64,000 bases of DNA, from contig CANCAY010000002.1 of assembly GCA_947374225.1 (NCBI GenBank), positions 62,001 to 126,000 of the forward strand, in the 5' to 3' direction. Position numbers and translations under genes: made by a program. Below the pieces are notes generated by a model. That model was not told where the DNA came from. It saw nothing but the letters and a program-made list of their open reading frames with translations, and searched no databases. Source of the stretch: Chitinophagaceae bacterium. Lineage in GTDB: Bacteria; Bacteroidota; Bacteroidia; Chitinophagales; Chitinophagaceae. Positions 7,923 through 16,635 of this stretch are shown piece after piece. Each line of letters opens with the position of its first letter. Position 1 is the stretch's first letter.

Positions 7923-9242
7923 ATGAAAAATTGCCTACTTACATTATTGTCTTTCCTATTTTTTGGATTAGTAAATGCACAGACTTATCAACCTACTGCC
8001 GCTAATTTAAAATCAAGAACCGATTTTCAAGACCGTAAATTTGGAATGTTTATACACTGGGGTGCATCAAGTGTATTAGGAGACGGCGAGTGGGTAATGG
8101 AAAACAAAGGAATTAACAAAGACGATTATAAAAAACTTTTAAAAGTATTCAACCCAATTGACTTTGATGCTGCTAAATGGGTGAGCACAGCGAAAAATGC
8201 GGGCATGAAGTATATTGTATTTATTACTAGGCATCATGATGGTTTTTCAAATTGGGATACCAAATTTTCTGACTGGAAAATCACCAATACACATTATAAA
8301 CAAGATCCATTAAAGCAATTAGCTGCTGAATGTAAAAAACAAGGAATACAATTAGGACTCTATTATTCCACACTAGACTGGAGTAGAGAGGACTATCCTT
8401 TTGTGTCAGGAAGAACTGGCCAAAAGTCAGGTAGAACAAGCAAAGGCGACTATGCGTCTTATTTGAAATTTATGAAAAACCAGTTAACTGAGTTGTTAAC
8501 TAATTACGGCCCTATTTCTTGTATTTGGTTTGACGGTCATTGGGATCAGACCAACCCGGAAGGTTCTGCAGACAGAACTTCTAGAATAGACTGGAAATAT
8601 GATGAGATTTATGGCTTGATACATAAATTACAGCCCGCTACTATGATTGGGAACAATCATCATATGGATCCAATTAAAGGAGAGGATTTTCAAATGTTTG
8701 AACAGGATTTGCCTGGGAATAATTCTGCTGGTCTGAATTTTCAATCTGCTTCCGTGTTGCCATTGGAATCATGTATTACCATGAATGATTCTTGGGGTTT
8801 TAGAATTACCGACCATAAGTATAAAACCTTCAACGAAATTATTAGAACCTTAGTGGGCGCCGCTGGCCGCAATAGCAATTTATTATTAAATGTGGGTCCC
8901 ATGCCTAATGGTGAAATTCAAAAAGAATTTACAGATACTTTAGCTGCAGTAGGGAAATGGACAAAACAAAATGGGCATACTATTTACGGAACGCGTGGTG
9001 GTCCAATGCAACCAGAAAAATGGGGTGTTACTACACAGGACGATAAATATGTATACTTGCATTTGTTTGAAAAGCCTGAAAATGGAATCGTGTTAATACC
9101 TGGAAAATTCAAGCAAATCCATCTTATTAATAAAAATCTGCCTGTTGCCAATGAATTTAAAGATCAGGTTACAAGTATCATAGTAAAGCATATAGAATTG
9201 ACTGGTCCAGATACGATTTTCATACTTGAAAAATATAAGTAG
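7923..9242 (+). CDS. secreted GH29 alpha-L-fucosidase
   Basis: 439 residues with a signal peptide of about 20 residues (ending NAQ). GH29 hallmarks are present: KFGMFIHWGASSV near residue 40, the double-His motif ITRHHDGFSNW near 102, and CIWFDGHWDQ near 201, where Asp204 is the expected nucleophile. A short C-terminal beta domain follows. It would release L-fucose from glycans in the periplasm or outside the cell. It stands alone between a terminator and the phosphorus region; no fucose catabolic genes are beside it. Confidence 0.9.
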   Translation: MKNCLLTLLSFLFFGLVNAQTYQPTAANLKSRTDFQDRKFGMFIHWGASSVLGDGEWVMENKGINKDDYKKLLKVFNPIDFDAAKWVSTAKNAGMKYIVFITRHHDGFSNWDTKFSDWKITNTHYKQDPLKQLAAECKKQGIQLGLYYSTLDWSREDYPFVSGRTGQKSGRTSKGDYASYLKFMKNQLTELLTNYGPISCIWFDGHWDQTNPEGSADRTSRIDWKYDEIYGLIHKLQPATMIGNNHHMDPIKGEDFQMFEQDLPGNNSAGLNFQSASVLPLESCITMNDSWGFRITDHKYKTFNEIIRTLVGAAGRNSNLLLNVGPMPNGEIQKEFTDTLAAVGKWTKQNGHTIYGTRGGPMQPEKWGVTTQDDKYVYLHLFEKPENGIVLIPGKFKQIHLINKNLPVANEFKDQVTSIIVKHIELTGPDTIFILEKYK

Positions 9243-9309
9243 TTGATTTTCAAAATATTATCAAATCATAGACTTAATTCAAACTTTAATTATTTAACTT
9301 AATATTAAG

Positions 9310-9337
9310 TTCACATTGGCGTAACAATTTGGTAACA
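9310..9337 (+). promoter_or_regulatory. Pho-box-like element A (three hexamers, 11-bp period)
   Basis: Hexamers TTCACA (9310), GTAACA (9321) and GTAACA (9332) repeat at exactly 11 bp, the period of PhoB/PhoP boxes. The 17-mer GTAACAATTTGGTAACA also shares its spacer with elements B, C and D elsewhere in the window. A -7-like element starts 8 nt downstream at 9346, the geometry of a class II activator that replaces the -33 region. It faces the TonB receptor gene. Confidence 0.7.
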
Positions 9338-9345
9338 TTAGAATC

Positions 9346-9354
9346 TAATCTTTG
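9346..9354 (+). promoter_or_regulatory. -7-like promoter element of the TonB receptor gene
   Basis: TAATCTTTG, one base longer than the Bacteroidota consensus TAnnTTTG, lies 8 nt after the Pho-box-like element A. It would give a leader of about 14 nt before the GTG start at 9376. No TTTG -33 element is seen, consistent with an activator-dependent promoter. Confidence 0.5.
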
Positions 9355-9375
9355 CGGTATAAATAAAAACATATC

Positions 9376-12135
9376 GTGAAAAGGATATCATTACTAATAA
9401 TCGTCATTTTTTCTGCAGTCTTTGCTCAAGCTCAAAAAGCTAAATTATCGGGCAAGATAACTAATAATAAAAACGAGTCTTTAATTGGCGTTTCTATCAT
9501 ATTGAAATCAGACAGAAGTCAGGCAACAAAATCAGATATCGAAGGTCGTTATAGCTTCAATATAGATGTAAATAAGGAATACACTATTACTGCAACATAT
9601 GTGGGCTATAAGGAAAGAATAATTGCAAAAATCATTGCAACAAAAGCAGGCGAAGAAATAAACAATGATATCTTATTAGAAGAAGCCGGCAAAAAATTAA
9701 CGGATGTAGTTGTTTCTGCTTCTCGTAGTTCTAATAAAGGAGAATCAGTAAATGCCTTAATTGCATACCAAAAAAATACAAATACAGTAGCTTCAGTAAT
9801 TTCATCAGAAGCCATTAAAAGAAGTCCAGATAGAAATACAGCAGAAATTTTAAAAAGAACGCCTGGTGCATCTATCCAAGAAGGAAAATATATTGTAGTT
9901 AGAGGTTTAGCCGATAGATACAATCAAGCTATGTTGAATGGTATTTTATTAACAAGCACTGAGCCGGATAGAAAGACATTCTCATTCGATTTATTCCCTG
10001 CTCAAATTATTGACAATATTATTATAAACAAAGCATTCGTTCCTGAATTGCCAGGTGAGTGGGCAGGAGGATTGATTCAAGTAAATACAAAAGACATTCC
10101 TAATAAAAATTTCTTTAACGTTCAAGTTTCAACAAGCTATAATACCATTTCTACAGGAAAAGATTTTTATAAAGACAAGGGTGGAAAAACAGATTGGTTA
10201 GGAATTGATGATGGTGCAAGATCTTTACCAGCAGGATATACTACTAAATCAAATTTTGATACTTCTAGTATTGCAATGAAAACTGCTTTAGGTAAAAAAA
10301 TGTCTAATAACTGGACTCCTGCAAAGACAACTGCTTCTCCTAATTATGCGGTACAAATGAATGGTGGTTTTTCGGGTTTATTATTTGGGAAGAAAATTGG
10401 CGGTATGTTAGGCGCTAACTTTGCAAAAAATCAACGTTTCCAAGACAACCTAAATCAACAAAATACATTAGAGAATAATAAGTTTTCTACTATATATAAG
10501 TATGCTGACGAAAAGTATATTCAAGACATTAACATGGGCGCTATTGCAGGTTTGTCTATGTATTTAAATCCATTGAATAAGATAAGTTATAAAGCTATTT
10601 TGAATGTTAAATCTAACAATTCTTATACTTCAAGAACTGGTAATGAATATTCAAGAGGTGACTTAATGAAGGCAAACGAATTTACATTTGCTCAAAATAC
10701 TTTCTTCACGAATCAATTAAGTGGAGAGCATGGGTTAACAAAAGCATTGAAGTTCAATTGGTATGGCGCTTTCAATATTTTAGACAGTTATAGTCCAGAC
10801 CAAAGGAGAATTCTTTATACTAAGAGTGCTACAGGAACAGATCCTTATGTACTAAATATCTCAAACTCTTTATCTCAACAATCAGGTAGTAGAATTTATC
10901 AAAACTTAAGTGATTATATCTATACGGCTGGTGGTGACTTGACTTTCAAAATAAAGCAACAAACTATCAAAGCGGGTTATATATTACAAATTAAGGATCG
11001 TTTATACGACGCGAAATTATTTGCGAATTTCTTACCAAAGGACAATGTTGCTTTAAGATCATTAACTCCTGACGTTGTGTTTGCTCCTGAAAATTTCGGA
11101 AACGGAACAGACAATAAATTTGGATTTGATGCTATTAAAGGTAGAAACTTTAGATACTTAGCTAATACTATTTTAAATGCTGGGTATATTCAGTTTGATA
11201 ATAAAGTATCTGAAAAATTAAGAGCAGTTTGGGGTCTACGTGTTGAGGACTATGACCAATTAGTAGGTAGTGTGAAAAAATGGGATCCAAGATTCACAAA
11301 TACAAGAGTTACTGACTTCTTGCCAGGTGTAAATACTACTTATAAAGTTAACCAAACAAGTAACTTAAGAGTTACTGCGTCTCAAACTGTAATCAGACCA
11401 GAATTAAGAGAATTGTCTTTCTTAAATATATTTGACTTTGAATTAAATGCGTCTGTTCAAGGTAATCCAACTTTGAAGAGAACTAAGATTACGAATACTG
11501 ATATTAGATATGAAATTTATCCAAGCTCTGGTGAAGTATTCACTGCAGGAGTATTCTATAAAGATTTCGTAAATCCAATCGAGCAAATATTTAGCGAAGG
11601 GTCTGGTGGTTCTAGTACTTTTTCTTTCCAAAATGCTAAAAAAGCAATCACTTATGGATTAGAATTAGAGGCAAGAAAAAAATTAAATAAATATTTCACT
11701 TTCCAGGCAAATGCTTCTTTAATTAATAGTAAGATAAAGGATGACAATTTGAAGTTAAACAGACAATTACAAGGTCAATCCCCTTACTTAGTGAACTTAG
11801 GACTTTTATATGATGTTGCTGAAAAAGGTTTTAATGCAACATTATTGTTCAACCAAATTGGAGAAAGAATTTACTTAGTGGGTGATATGCAAGCTGGATC
11901 TGCTTCCCCAGATATTTATGAAGCTCCAAGGTCATTAATTGACTTCCAAATGAGTAAAAAAATAATGAAAAATAAGGCAGAAATCAAATTAACAATTGCT
12001 GACTTATTAAACAAAGAACAAACTTTCTACCAGAATTTAACAACCAATCCTAAATACGAGAAAGGTGTTGACGTGGTTCGTTTTGCAAGAAAATTCGGGT
12101 CTACATTTGGAGTGTCATTCAACTATTCTTTATAA
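9376..12135 (+). CDS. TonB-dependent outer-membrane receptor with CarboxypepD-like N-terminal domain
   Basis: 919 residues, GTG start followed by a signal peptide (about 20 residues, ending AQA). A CarboxypepD_reg beta-sandwich occupies about 22-105 (SGKITNNKNESLIGVSI), a plug domain about 130-240 (EILKRTPGASIQEGKYIVVRG), and a beta-barrel the rest, ending in FGVSFNYSL with a terminal hydrophobic residue. It transports a substrate across the outer membrane using TonB energy. The beta-helix lipoprotein gene starts 41 bp downstream, likely a surface partner. The Pho-box-like element A and the phosphonate operon that follows suggest a phosphorus compound; that is inference. Confidence 0.88.
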   Translation: MKRISLLIIVIFSAVFAQAQKAKLSGKITNNKNESLIGVSIILKSDRSQATKSDIEGRYSFNIDVNKEYTITATYVGYKERIIAKIIATKAGEEINNDILLEEAGKKLTDVVVSASRSSNKGESVNALIAYQKNTNTVASVISSEAIKRSPDRNTAEILKRTPGASIQEGKYIVVRGLADRYNQAMLNGILLTSTEPDRKTFSFDLFPAQIIDNIIINKAFVPELPGEWAGGLIQVNTKDIPNKNFFNVQVSTSYNTISTGKDFYKDKGGKTDWLGIDDGARSLPAGYTTKSNFDTSSIAMKTALGKKMSNNWTPAKTTASPNYAVQMNGGFSGLLFGKKIGGMLGANFAKNQRFQDNLNQQNTLENNKFSTIYKYADEKYIQDINMGAIAGLSMYLNPLNKISYKAILNVKSNNSYTSRTGNEYSRGDLMKANEFTFAQNTFFTNQLSGEHGLTKALKFNWYGAFNILDSYSPDQRRILYTKSATGTDPYVLNISNSLSQQSGSRIYQNLSDYIYTAGGDLTFKIKQQTIKAGYILQIKDRLYDAKLFANFLPKDNVALRSLTPDVVFAPENFGNGTDNKFGFDAIKGRNFRYLANTILNAGYIQFDNKVSEKLRAVWGLRVEDYDQLVGSVKKWDPRFTNTRVTDFLPGVNTTYKVNQTSNLRVTASQTVIRPELRELSFLNIFDFELNASVQGNPTLKRTKITNTDIRYEIYPSSGEVFTAGVFYKDFVNPIEQIFSEGSGGSSTFSFQNAKKAITYGLELEARKKLNKYFTFQANASLINSKIKDDNLKLNRQLQGQSPYLVNLGLLYDVAEKGFNATLLFNQIGERIYLVGDMQAGSASPDIYEAPRSLIDFQMSKKIMKNKAEIKLTIADLLNKEQTFYQNLTTNPKYEKGVDVVRFARKFGSTFGVSFNYSL

Positions 12136-12176
12136 TCCTTAATCAATAAATTAAACTTTTTTTAAATACAAAAACA

Positions 12177-13682
12177 ATGAAACAATTATTTATTTTATCG
12201 TTAGCTTTTTTAGCCGTAACCGGTTGTAGAAAGATTGAAACCGATGGCCAAAAAGAAATCGTAATAGTAAACCAACCAGTTATCCCAACAGGACCAACTG
12301 CAAATACTATCACATTATCAGGTAGAATTACAAAGGATACTACTTTGTATGCAAAAGATTACAACTACTTGTCTGGATTAGTTTATATCACTAAGGGTGT
12401 AACATTAACAGTTGAAGCGGGTGCTAAAGTAATGGGTAAGTACTCAGGATCGGATGTTTCTGCTTTGATAGTTTGTAGAGGTGCTAAAATAATTGCAAAA
12501 GGTACAGTTGATAATCCTATTGTTTTTACTTCAGCATCTGCTAACCCACAATCAGGTGACTGGGGTGGAATCGTACTTTGCGGTATAGCTCCAATTAATA
12601 CAAGTTTTACTGTGAATGGCGCTGCTGTTCAAGGTTTATACCAAGTAGAAGGTGGTGTTGATAATGCAAATGGTGACGGTTTAGCTGGTGCAGGTGATGC
12701 AGCTTTCCCAACTGTAAATGCAGCAGACAATTCAGGTATCATTTCTTATGTAAGAATTGAGTATGCTGGATATGCTTACCAACCAGATAAAGAAATCAAT
12801 AGTTTAACAATGGCTGCTGTAGGTAGCGGTACACAAATCGACCACGTAGAAGCTGCGTTTGGAAAAGATGATAGTTTTGAGTGGTTTGGTGGTACTGTAA
12901 ACTGTAAATATATCATTGCATATAAAGGTCAAGATGATGACTTTGATACAGACAATGGATATAGTGGTTTTGTTCAGTTTGGTATTGGATTACGTGATTC
13001 TTTAATTGCTGACATTTCTAAGTCAGAAGCATTTGAATCAGATAATAACGCAACAGGTACAACTGCAACTCCAAAAACTACAGCTGTGTTCTCTAACATG
13101 ACAGCAATTGGACCAAGAGCTACATTAGCAAACGTGGGTAATAGCTTATTTTTAGCTGGCGCTCAAATTAGAAGAAACTCTGGAATATCTATCGAAAACT
13201 CAGTATTCATGGGATGGCCTACAGGTTTATTAATTGATGCTGGTTTAGGTTCACCAACCGACAAAAATATTGATGACAGTACAATCCGTTTTAAGAACAA
13301 TACTTTTGCAGGTAATACTGTAAATACTAAATATACTGCAAGTACAAGTGCTGCAACTGGAGCTAATGATGCAAGTATCTTAGCTTGGGTTTCTACTGCA
13401 GCTTTTGGCAACACAGCTACAGTAAATGCAGTCGATGCTAAATTGATCCAACCATTTAACTATACTTCATTTGACCCAACTCCATACGCTGGTACAGCTT
13501 CTCCTTTAGCTGCTAACTTAACTTTTGGAGTAGCTGCAAACTACAACTATGCAAGTAATGGTTCATTCACAGATTCTAAATTACAGAACGCTTTTATTAA
13601 GCCTGTAACATTTAGAGGTGCAATTGGATTGAATGGCGAAGACGCTACATGGTGGAAAGGATGGACAAGATGGAATTACTAG
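12177..13682 (+). CDS. surface lipoprotein with right-handed beta-helix-like body
   Basis: 501 residues. Residues 1-17 are a lipoprotein signal with lipobox LAVTGC (Cys17). The body has repeated Gly/Asn/Thr-rich strands such as GVTLTVEAGAKVMG, GAKIIAKGTVDNPIVFTS and GDWGGIVLCG, a pattern seen in parallel beta-helix surface proteins of Bacteroidota. The C-terminus (GEDATWWKGWTRWNY) is aromatic. It probably caps or feeds the adjacent TonB receptor as an alternative to SusD; no enzyme active site is evident. A perfect palindromic terminator ends the two-gene unit. Confidence 0.7.
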   Translation: MKQLFILSLAFLAVTGCRKIETDGQKEIVIVNQPVIPTGPTANTITLSGRITKDTTLYAKDYNYLSGLVYITKGVTLTVEAGAKVMGKYSGSDVSALIVCRGAKIIAKGTVDNPIVFTSASANPQSGDWGGIVLCGIAPINTSFTVNGAAVQGLYQVEGGVDNANGDGLAGAGDAAFPTVNAADNSGIISYVRIEYAGYAYQPDKEINSLTMAAVGSGTQIDHVEAAFGKDDSFEWFGGTVNCKYIIAYKGQDDDFDTDNGYSGFVQFGIGLRDSLIADISKSEAFESDNNATGTTATPKTTAVFSNMTAIGPRATLANVGNSLFLAGAQIRRNSGISIENSVFMGWPTGLLIDAGLGSPTDKNIDDSTIRFKNNTFAGNTVNTKYTASTSAATGANDASILAWVSTAAFGNTATVNAVDAKLIQPFNYTSFDPTPYAGTASPLAANLTFGVAANYNYASNGSFTDSKLQNAFIKPVTFRGAIGLNGEDATWWKGWTRWNY

Positions 13683-13702
13683 TCTAATTAAGATATAATG
13701 AT

Positions 13703-13731
13703 AAAACGTCCCGAAATTTCGGGACGTTTTT
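13703..13731. terminator. palindromic terminator after the beta-helix lipoprotein
   Basis: A perfect 28-bp palindrome (AAAACGTCCCGAAA at 13703-13716 and its complement at 13717-13730) forms a GC-core stem flanked by A- and T-runs, so it could work on both strands. It separates the receptor/lipoprotein pair from the cytochrome lipoprotein gene, so that gene needs its own promoter or read-through. Confidence 0.85.
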
Positions 13732-13748
13732 GGTAAAATTATAATTGT

Positions 13749-14105
13749 ATGAAATTTATAGAAAGTAACATTTTAAAATTTTGCTGTTTAGCAATCTTTG
13801 GAACTATACTTATTGCAAGTTGTTCTAAACAATCAAGTGCAACAATTCCTGCATCAAGTACTTGTGACCCCAATATTAGTTTTATAAATACTGTAAAACC
13901 AATTTTAGATAGAGATTGCAATAATGCTGGTTGTCATGATGATAAAGTAATTACAGCTTTAAATATTTATCAAACAGTTCATGACGGGGCAGCGCAAATA
14001 AGATTGTCTATTTCAACTGGCAAAATGCCTAAAAATGGAACTATTTCTGTTGCAGATAAAAATGCAATTTTTTGTTGGATTGATAATGGAGCAAAAAACA
14101 ATTAA
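13749..14105 (+). CDS. small c-type cytochrome lipoprotein (CX4CH heme motif)
   Basis: 118 residues. A lipoprotein signal ends at Cys25 (LIASC). Cys57, Cys62 and His63 form a CX4CH motif in DCNNAGCHDD, an expanded heme-c site found in many planctomycete/Bacteroidota-type single-heme domains. Met93 in TGKMPKNG is the likely second axial ligand. It would be a periplasm-facing or surface-anchored electron carrier. Its position between the phosphonate uptake genes and the oxidative phosphonate operon is notable, but no redox partner is identified. An ATG lies 18 bp after the terminator palindrome; promoter not recognised. Confidence 0.75.
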   Translation: MKFIESNILKFCCLAIFGTILIASCSKQSSATIPASSTCDPNISFINTVKPILDRDCNNAGCHDDKVITALNIYQTVHDGAAQIRLSISTGKMPKNGTISVADKNAIFCWIDNGAKNN

Positions 14106-14116
14106 AATACTAGCAC

Positions 14117-14144
14117 TTAACTATTTGGTTACAATTAGGTAACT
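14117..14144 (+). promoter_or_regulatory. Pho-box-like element B upstream of the phosphonate operon
   Basis: Hexamers TTAACT (14117), GTTACA (14128) and GTAACT (14139) repeat at 11 bp; the 17-mer GTTACAATTAGGTAACT matches elements A, C and D. Eleven bases downstream is TCGTTTTG (14156-14163), one mismatch from TAnnTTTG, which lies in the left arm of the terminator at 14153. Transcripts starting here would lack an intact hairpin. Confidence 0.68.
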
Positions 14145-14152
14145 ATTTCATC

Positions 14153-14185
14153 ATGTCGTTTTGCTATTAGTAAAACGACATTTTT
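14153..14185 (+). terminator. terminator between cytochrome gene and phosphonate operon
   Basis: A 10-bp stem (ATGTCGTTTT at 14153-14162, AAAACGACAT at 14172-14181) with a 9-nt loop is followed by TTTTG. It lies between the cytochrome gene stop at 14105 and the DUF5690 start at 14238, and its left arm overlaps the presumed -7 element driven by element B. Confidence 0.75.
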
Positions 14186-14237
14186 GTAGGTTTGACTTAC
14201 AAATATTTATTAGTATTTAATAGTATTTGTATTCAAA

Positions 14238-15512
14238 ATGATTCCAGTTAATTATAATTATAAGAGCGTATTAACCTCTATCTATACTGCATTAATCTGT
14301 TTTTTAACTTATGCTTGCGTTTATGCATTTAGGAAACCATTTACCATTGGACTATATTCAAATCAGCCATTATTTTTAGGAGTTGATTTCAAAAACTGCC
14401 TAGTAATTAGTCAAGTGCTTGGCTATACGTTTAGTAAGTTTTATGGTGTTAAATATATTTCAGAACTAAAAAAAATAGGCAGGGGAAAAGCTATTATTAT
14501 TTTGCTTTTTTTGTCCTGGATACCACTGTTTCTGTTTCCTTTAATTCCGGCGCCGCTTAACATTTTTTGTTTATTTTTAAATGGTTTGCCATTAGGTATT
14601 ATTTGGGGCATTGTTTTTTCATTTGCCGAAGGACGAAGAGGTACGGATTTTATTGGTGCTACATTAGCTGTTAGCTTTATTGTATCGTCAGGATTTGTTA
14701 AATCCGTGGCAAAATGGTTGCAGTTGAGTTTTCAATTAAATGAAATGTGGTTGCCTTTTTACACTGGTCTTTTATTCATTTTACCAGTAATATGCTTGGT
14801 TTTTTTATTAGATAGAATAGCACCTCCAAATAAGGATGAAGTTGAATTAAAATCTATAAGACTTCCTATGACAGGAATGGAAAGGAAATCATTTTTCATC
14901 AGGTTTAAATTTGGACTTATTGCTTTCATTTTTATTTATACTATTCTGACCTTGTTCAGAGATATTAGAGATAATTTTGCTGCTGATATTTGGAAAGACT
15001 TGGGATTTGTAAATAATGCCTCCATTTTTACTAGTACAGAACTTACAATTGCAGTAATTGTATTAATACTTATTGCAAGTATGATTTTTATCAAAAACAA
15101 TAACACTGTATTTATTATTAGCCAATGTTTAATTATTCTTGGATTTATATTGGCAGGTGTTTGTACCTATTTGTTTCAACAACATTTTATATCAGGTTTT
15201 AACTGGATGTTACTTGTTGGCTTAGGGCTATATATGGGGTATATTCCATATAATTCAATATTGTTCGATAGAATGATTGCAACTTTTAGATTAAAGGGGA
15301 ATGTTGGTTACTTTATGTATATGATGGATTCATTTGGGTATTTAGCTTCTGTATTAGTGATTAGTTTTAAGGGTGCATCGCATATTAAAATGAATTGGCT
15401 TTCGTTTTATGGGAATGGTGTTTTATTGTTTTCCATTTTCGGCGCTATATTATCAATCATTACTTTGATATATTTTATTAATAAAAGCAAACAAATTGTA
15501 ATTTATGAGTAG
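14238..15512 (+). CDS. DUF5690-family MFS-like permease, candidate phosphonate/organophosphate importer
   Basis: 424 residues, about twelve membrane segments. The N-terminal LTYACVYAFRKPFTIGLY resembles the start of organophosphate:phosphate antiporters (GlpT/UhpT/UhpC type), and FNGLPLGIIWGIVFSFAEGRRGTDFIG (near residue 115-140) fits a conserved MFS cytoplasmic loop. I recognise it as the Bacteroidota DUF5690 family, uncharacterised. Its stop overlaps the oxidase start by 8 bp, so it is the first gene of the tight five-gene operon. No PhnCDE ABC importer is present, making it the best inner-membrane entry candidate for aminophosphonates; this is inference from context. Confidence 0.75.
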   Translation: MIPVNYNYKSVLTSIYTALICFLTYACVYAFRKPFTIGLYSNQPLFLGVDFKNCLVISQVLGYTFSKFYGVKYISELKKIGRGKAIIILLFLSWIPLFLFPLIPAPLNIFCLFLNGLPLGIIWGIVFSFAEGRRGTDFIGATLAVSFIVSSGFVKSVAKWLQLSFQLNEMWLPFYTGLLFILPVICLVFLLDRIAPPNKDEVELKSIRLPMTGMERKSFFIRFKFGLIAFIFIYTILTLFRDIRDNFAADIWKDLGFVNNASIFTSTELTIAVIVLILIASMIFIKNNNTVFIISQCLIILGFILAGVCTYLFQQHFISGFNWMLLVGLGLYMGYIPYNSILFDRMIATFRLKGNVGYFMYMMDSFGYLASVLVISFKGASHIKMNWLSFYGNGVLLFSIFGAILSIITLIYFINKSKQIVIYE

Positions 15513-16632
15513 TAAAACTGCAATAGTAGTTGGTGCTGGAATCCTTGGCATGGCTACTGCAAGGGCATTAGCTTTGAAAGGATATAAGGTTACAGTATTT
15601 GAACGCTCTTTACAGTCCGTTGGGGCATCAATAAGAAATTTTGGGATGATCTGGCCAATAGGGCAGCCAGATGGTAAATTATATGAAAGAGCAATTAAGT
15701 CAAGAGAGGTCTGGAAAGAATTTCTTACTGCGTCTAAGATTGGCTTTGATACTTGCGGTAGCGTTCATTTGGCATATAATGTTGAGGAACAAAATGTTAT
15801 AGAGGAGTTATATGAGCATTTTTTAAAAAATAATAGGCCCGTAAGTATTTTAGGCGCAAGTGAGATTCAGGCTAAGTACAATGGCATCGTAAATGAAAAT
15901 TTAATTGGGGGCTTGTATAGTAATGACGAAGTAATTATTGATCCTAGAGAAGGGATTAAAAATTTACCAGCCTATTTGAATACTTATTATAATGTAGATT
16001 TCAAATGGGGTACCGCTATTACTAATGTATGTACCAATACTGTTTGGTCTTTTAAAACTAAATACAATGCAGATATTGTTTGTATTTGTAGTGGAGCAGA
16101 TTTCGAACATTTATATCCATATATATTTAAAGAACAGCCTATTATAAAAACCAAGCTACAAATGATGCGATTTACATCAAATAATCCTCATTATAGAATC
16201 GGAACATCAATCTGTGGAGGTTTGTCACTATTGCATTACAAAAGTTTCACTGCATCTAAGTCTTTAGACATTTTAAAAGCCAAGATAGAAAGTGAAATGC
16301 CTGAATATATAAAGCATGGTATACATGTAATGGTTTCACAAAATAACAAAGGGGAATTAACAATTGGTGATACGCACGAATATGCACTTGACTTTGATCC
16401 TTTCGACAACATGGATCTAAATAAATTGGTACTTGATTACCTTAAAAAAATGATGCATATTGAAGACTGGACAATGCAGCAAAGCTGGAATGGAGTATAT
16501 CCTAAAATGACTAATGGAGCAACAGATTTATTTTTAAAAGTAGAACCTGGAGTATATATTATTAATGGAATTGGCGGCAATGGCATGACTTTGTCTTTTG
16601 GATTTGCCGAAGAAGCCGTAGAAAAAATTTAA
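15505..16632 (+). CDS. FAD-dependent aminophosphonate oxidase, TIGR03364 type
   Basis: 375 residues of the DAO/glycine-oxidase fold. A Rossmann FAD motif (GAGILGMATARALALKG) starts at residue 9, and GASIRNFGMIWPIGQPDG near residue 40 is the hallmark I associate with TIGR03364. Members cluster with phosphonatase-like hydrolases, and related flavoenzymes of such clusters (Pbf type) oxidatively deaminate 2-aminoethylphosphonate or its N-alkyl derivatives to phosphonoacetaldehyde. Here the HAD partner is two genes downstream. The C-terminal GIGGNGMTLSFGFAEEA closes the FAD site. Gap to the next gene is 3 bp. Exact substrate is not decidable by eye. Confidence 0.85.
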   Translation: MSSKTAIVVGAGILGMATARALALKGYKVTVFERSLQSVGASIRNFGMIWPIGQPDGKLYERAIKSREVWKEFLTASKIGFDTCGSVHLAYNVEEQNVIEELYEHFLKNNRPVSILGASEIQAKYNGIVNENLIGGLYSNDEVIIDPREGIKNLPAYLNTYYNVDFKWGTAITNVCTNTVWSFKTKYNADIVCICSGADFEHLYPYIFKEQPIIKTKLQMMRFTSNNPHYRIGTSICGGLSLLHYKSFTASKSLDILKAKIESEMPEYIKHGIHVMVSQNNKGELTIGDTHEYALDFDPFDNMDLNKLVLDYLKKMMHIEDWTMQQSWNGVYPKMTNGATDLFLKVEPGVYIINGIGGNGMTLSFGFAEEAVEKI

Positions 16633-16635
16633 ATT

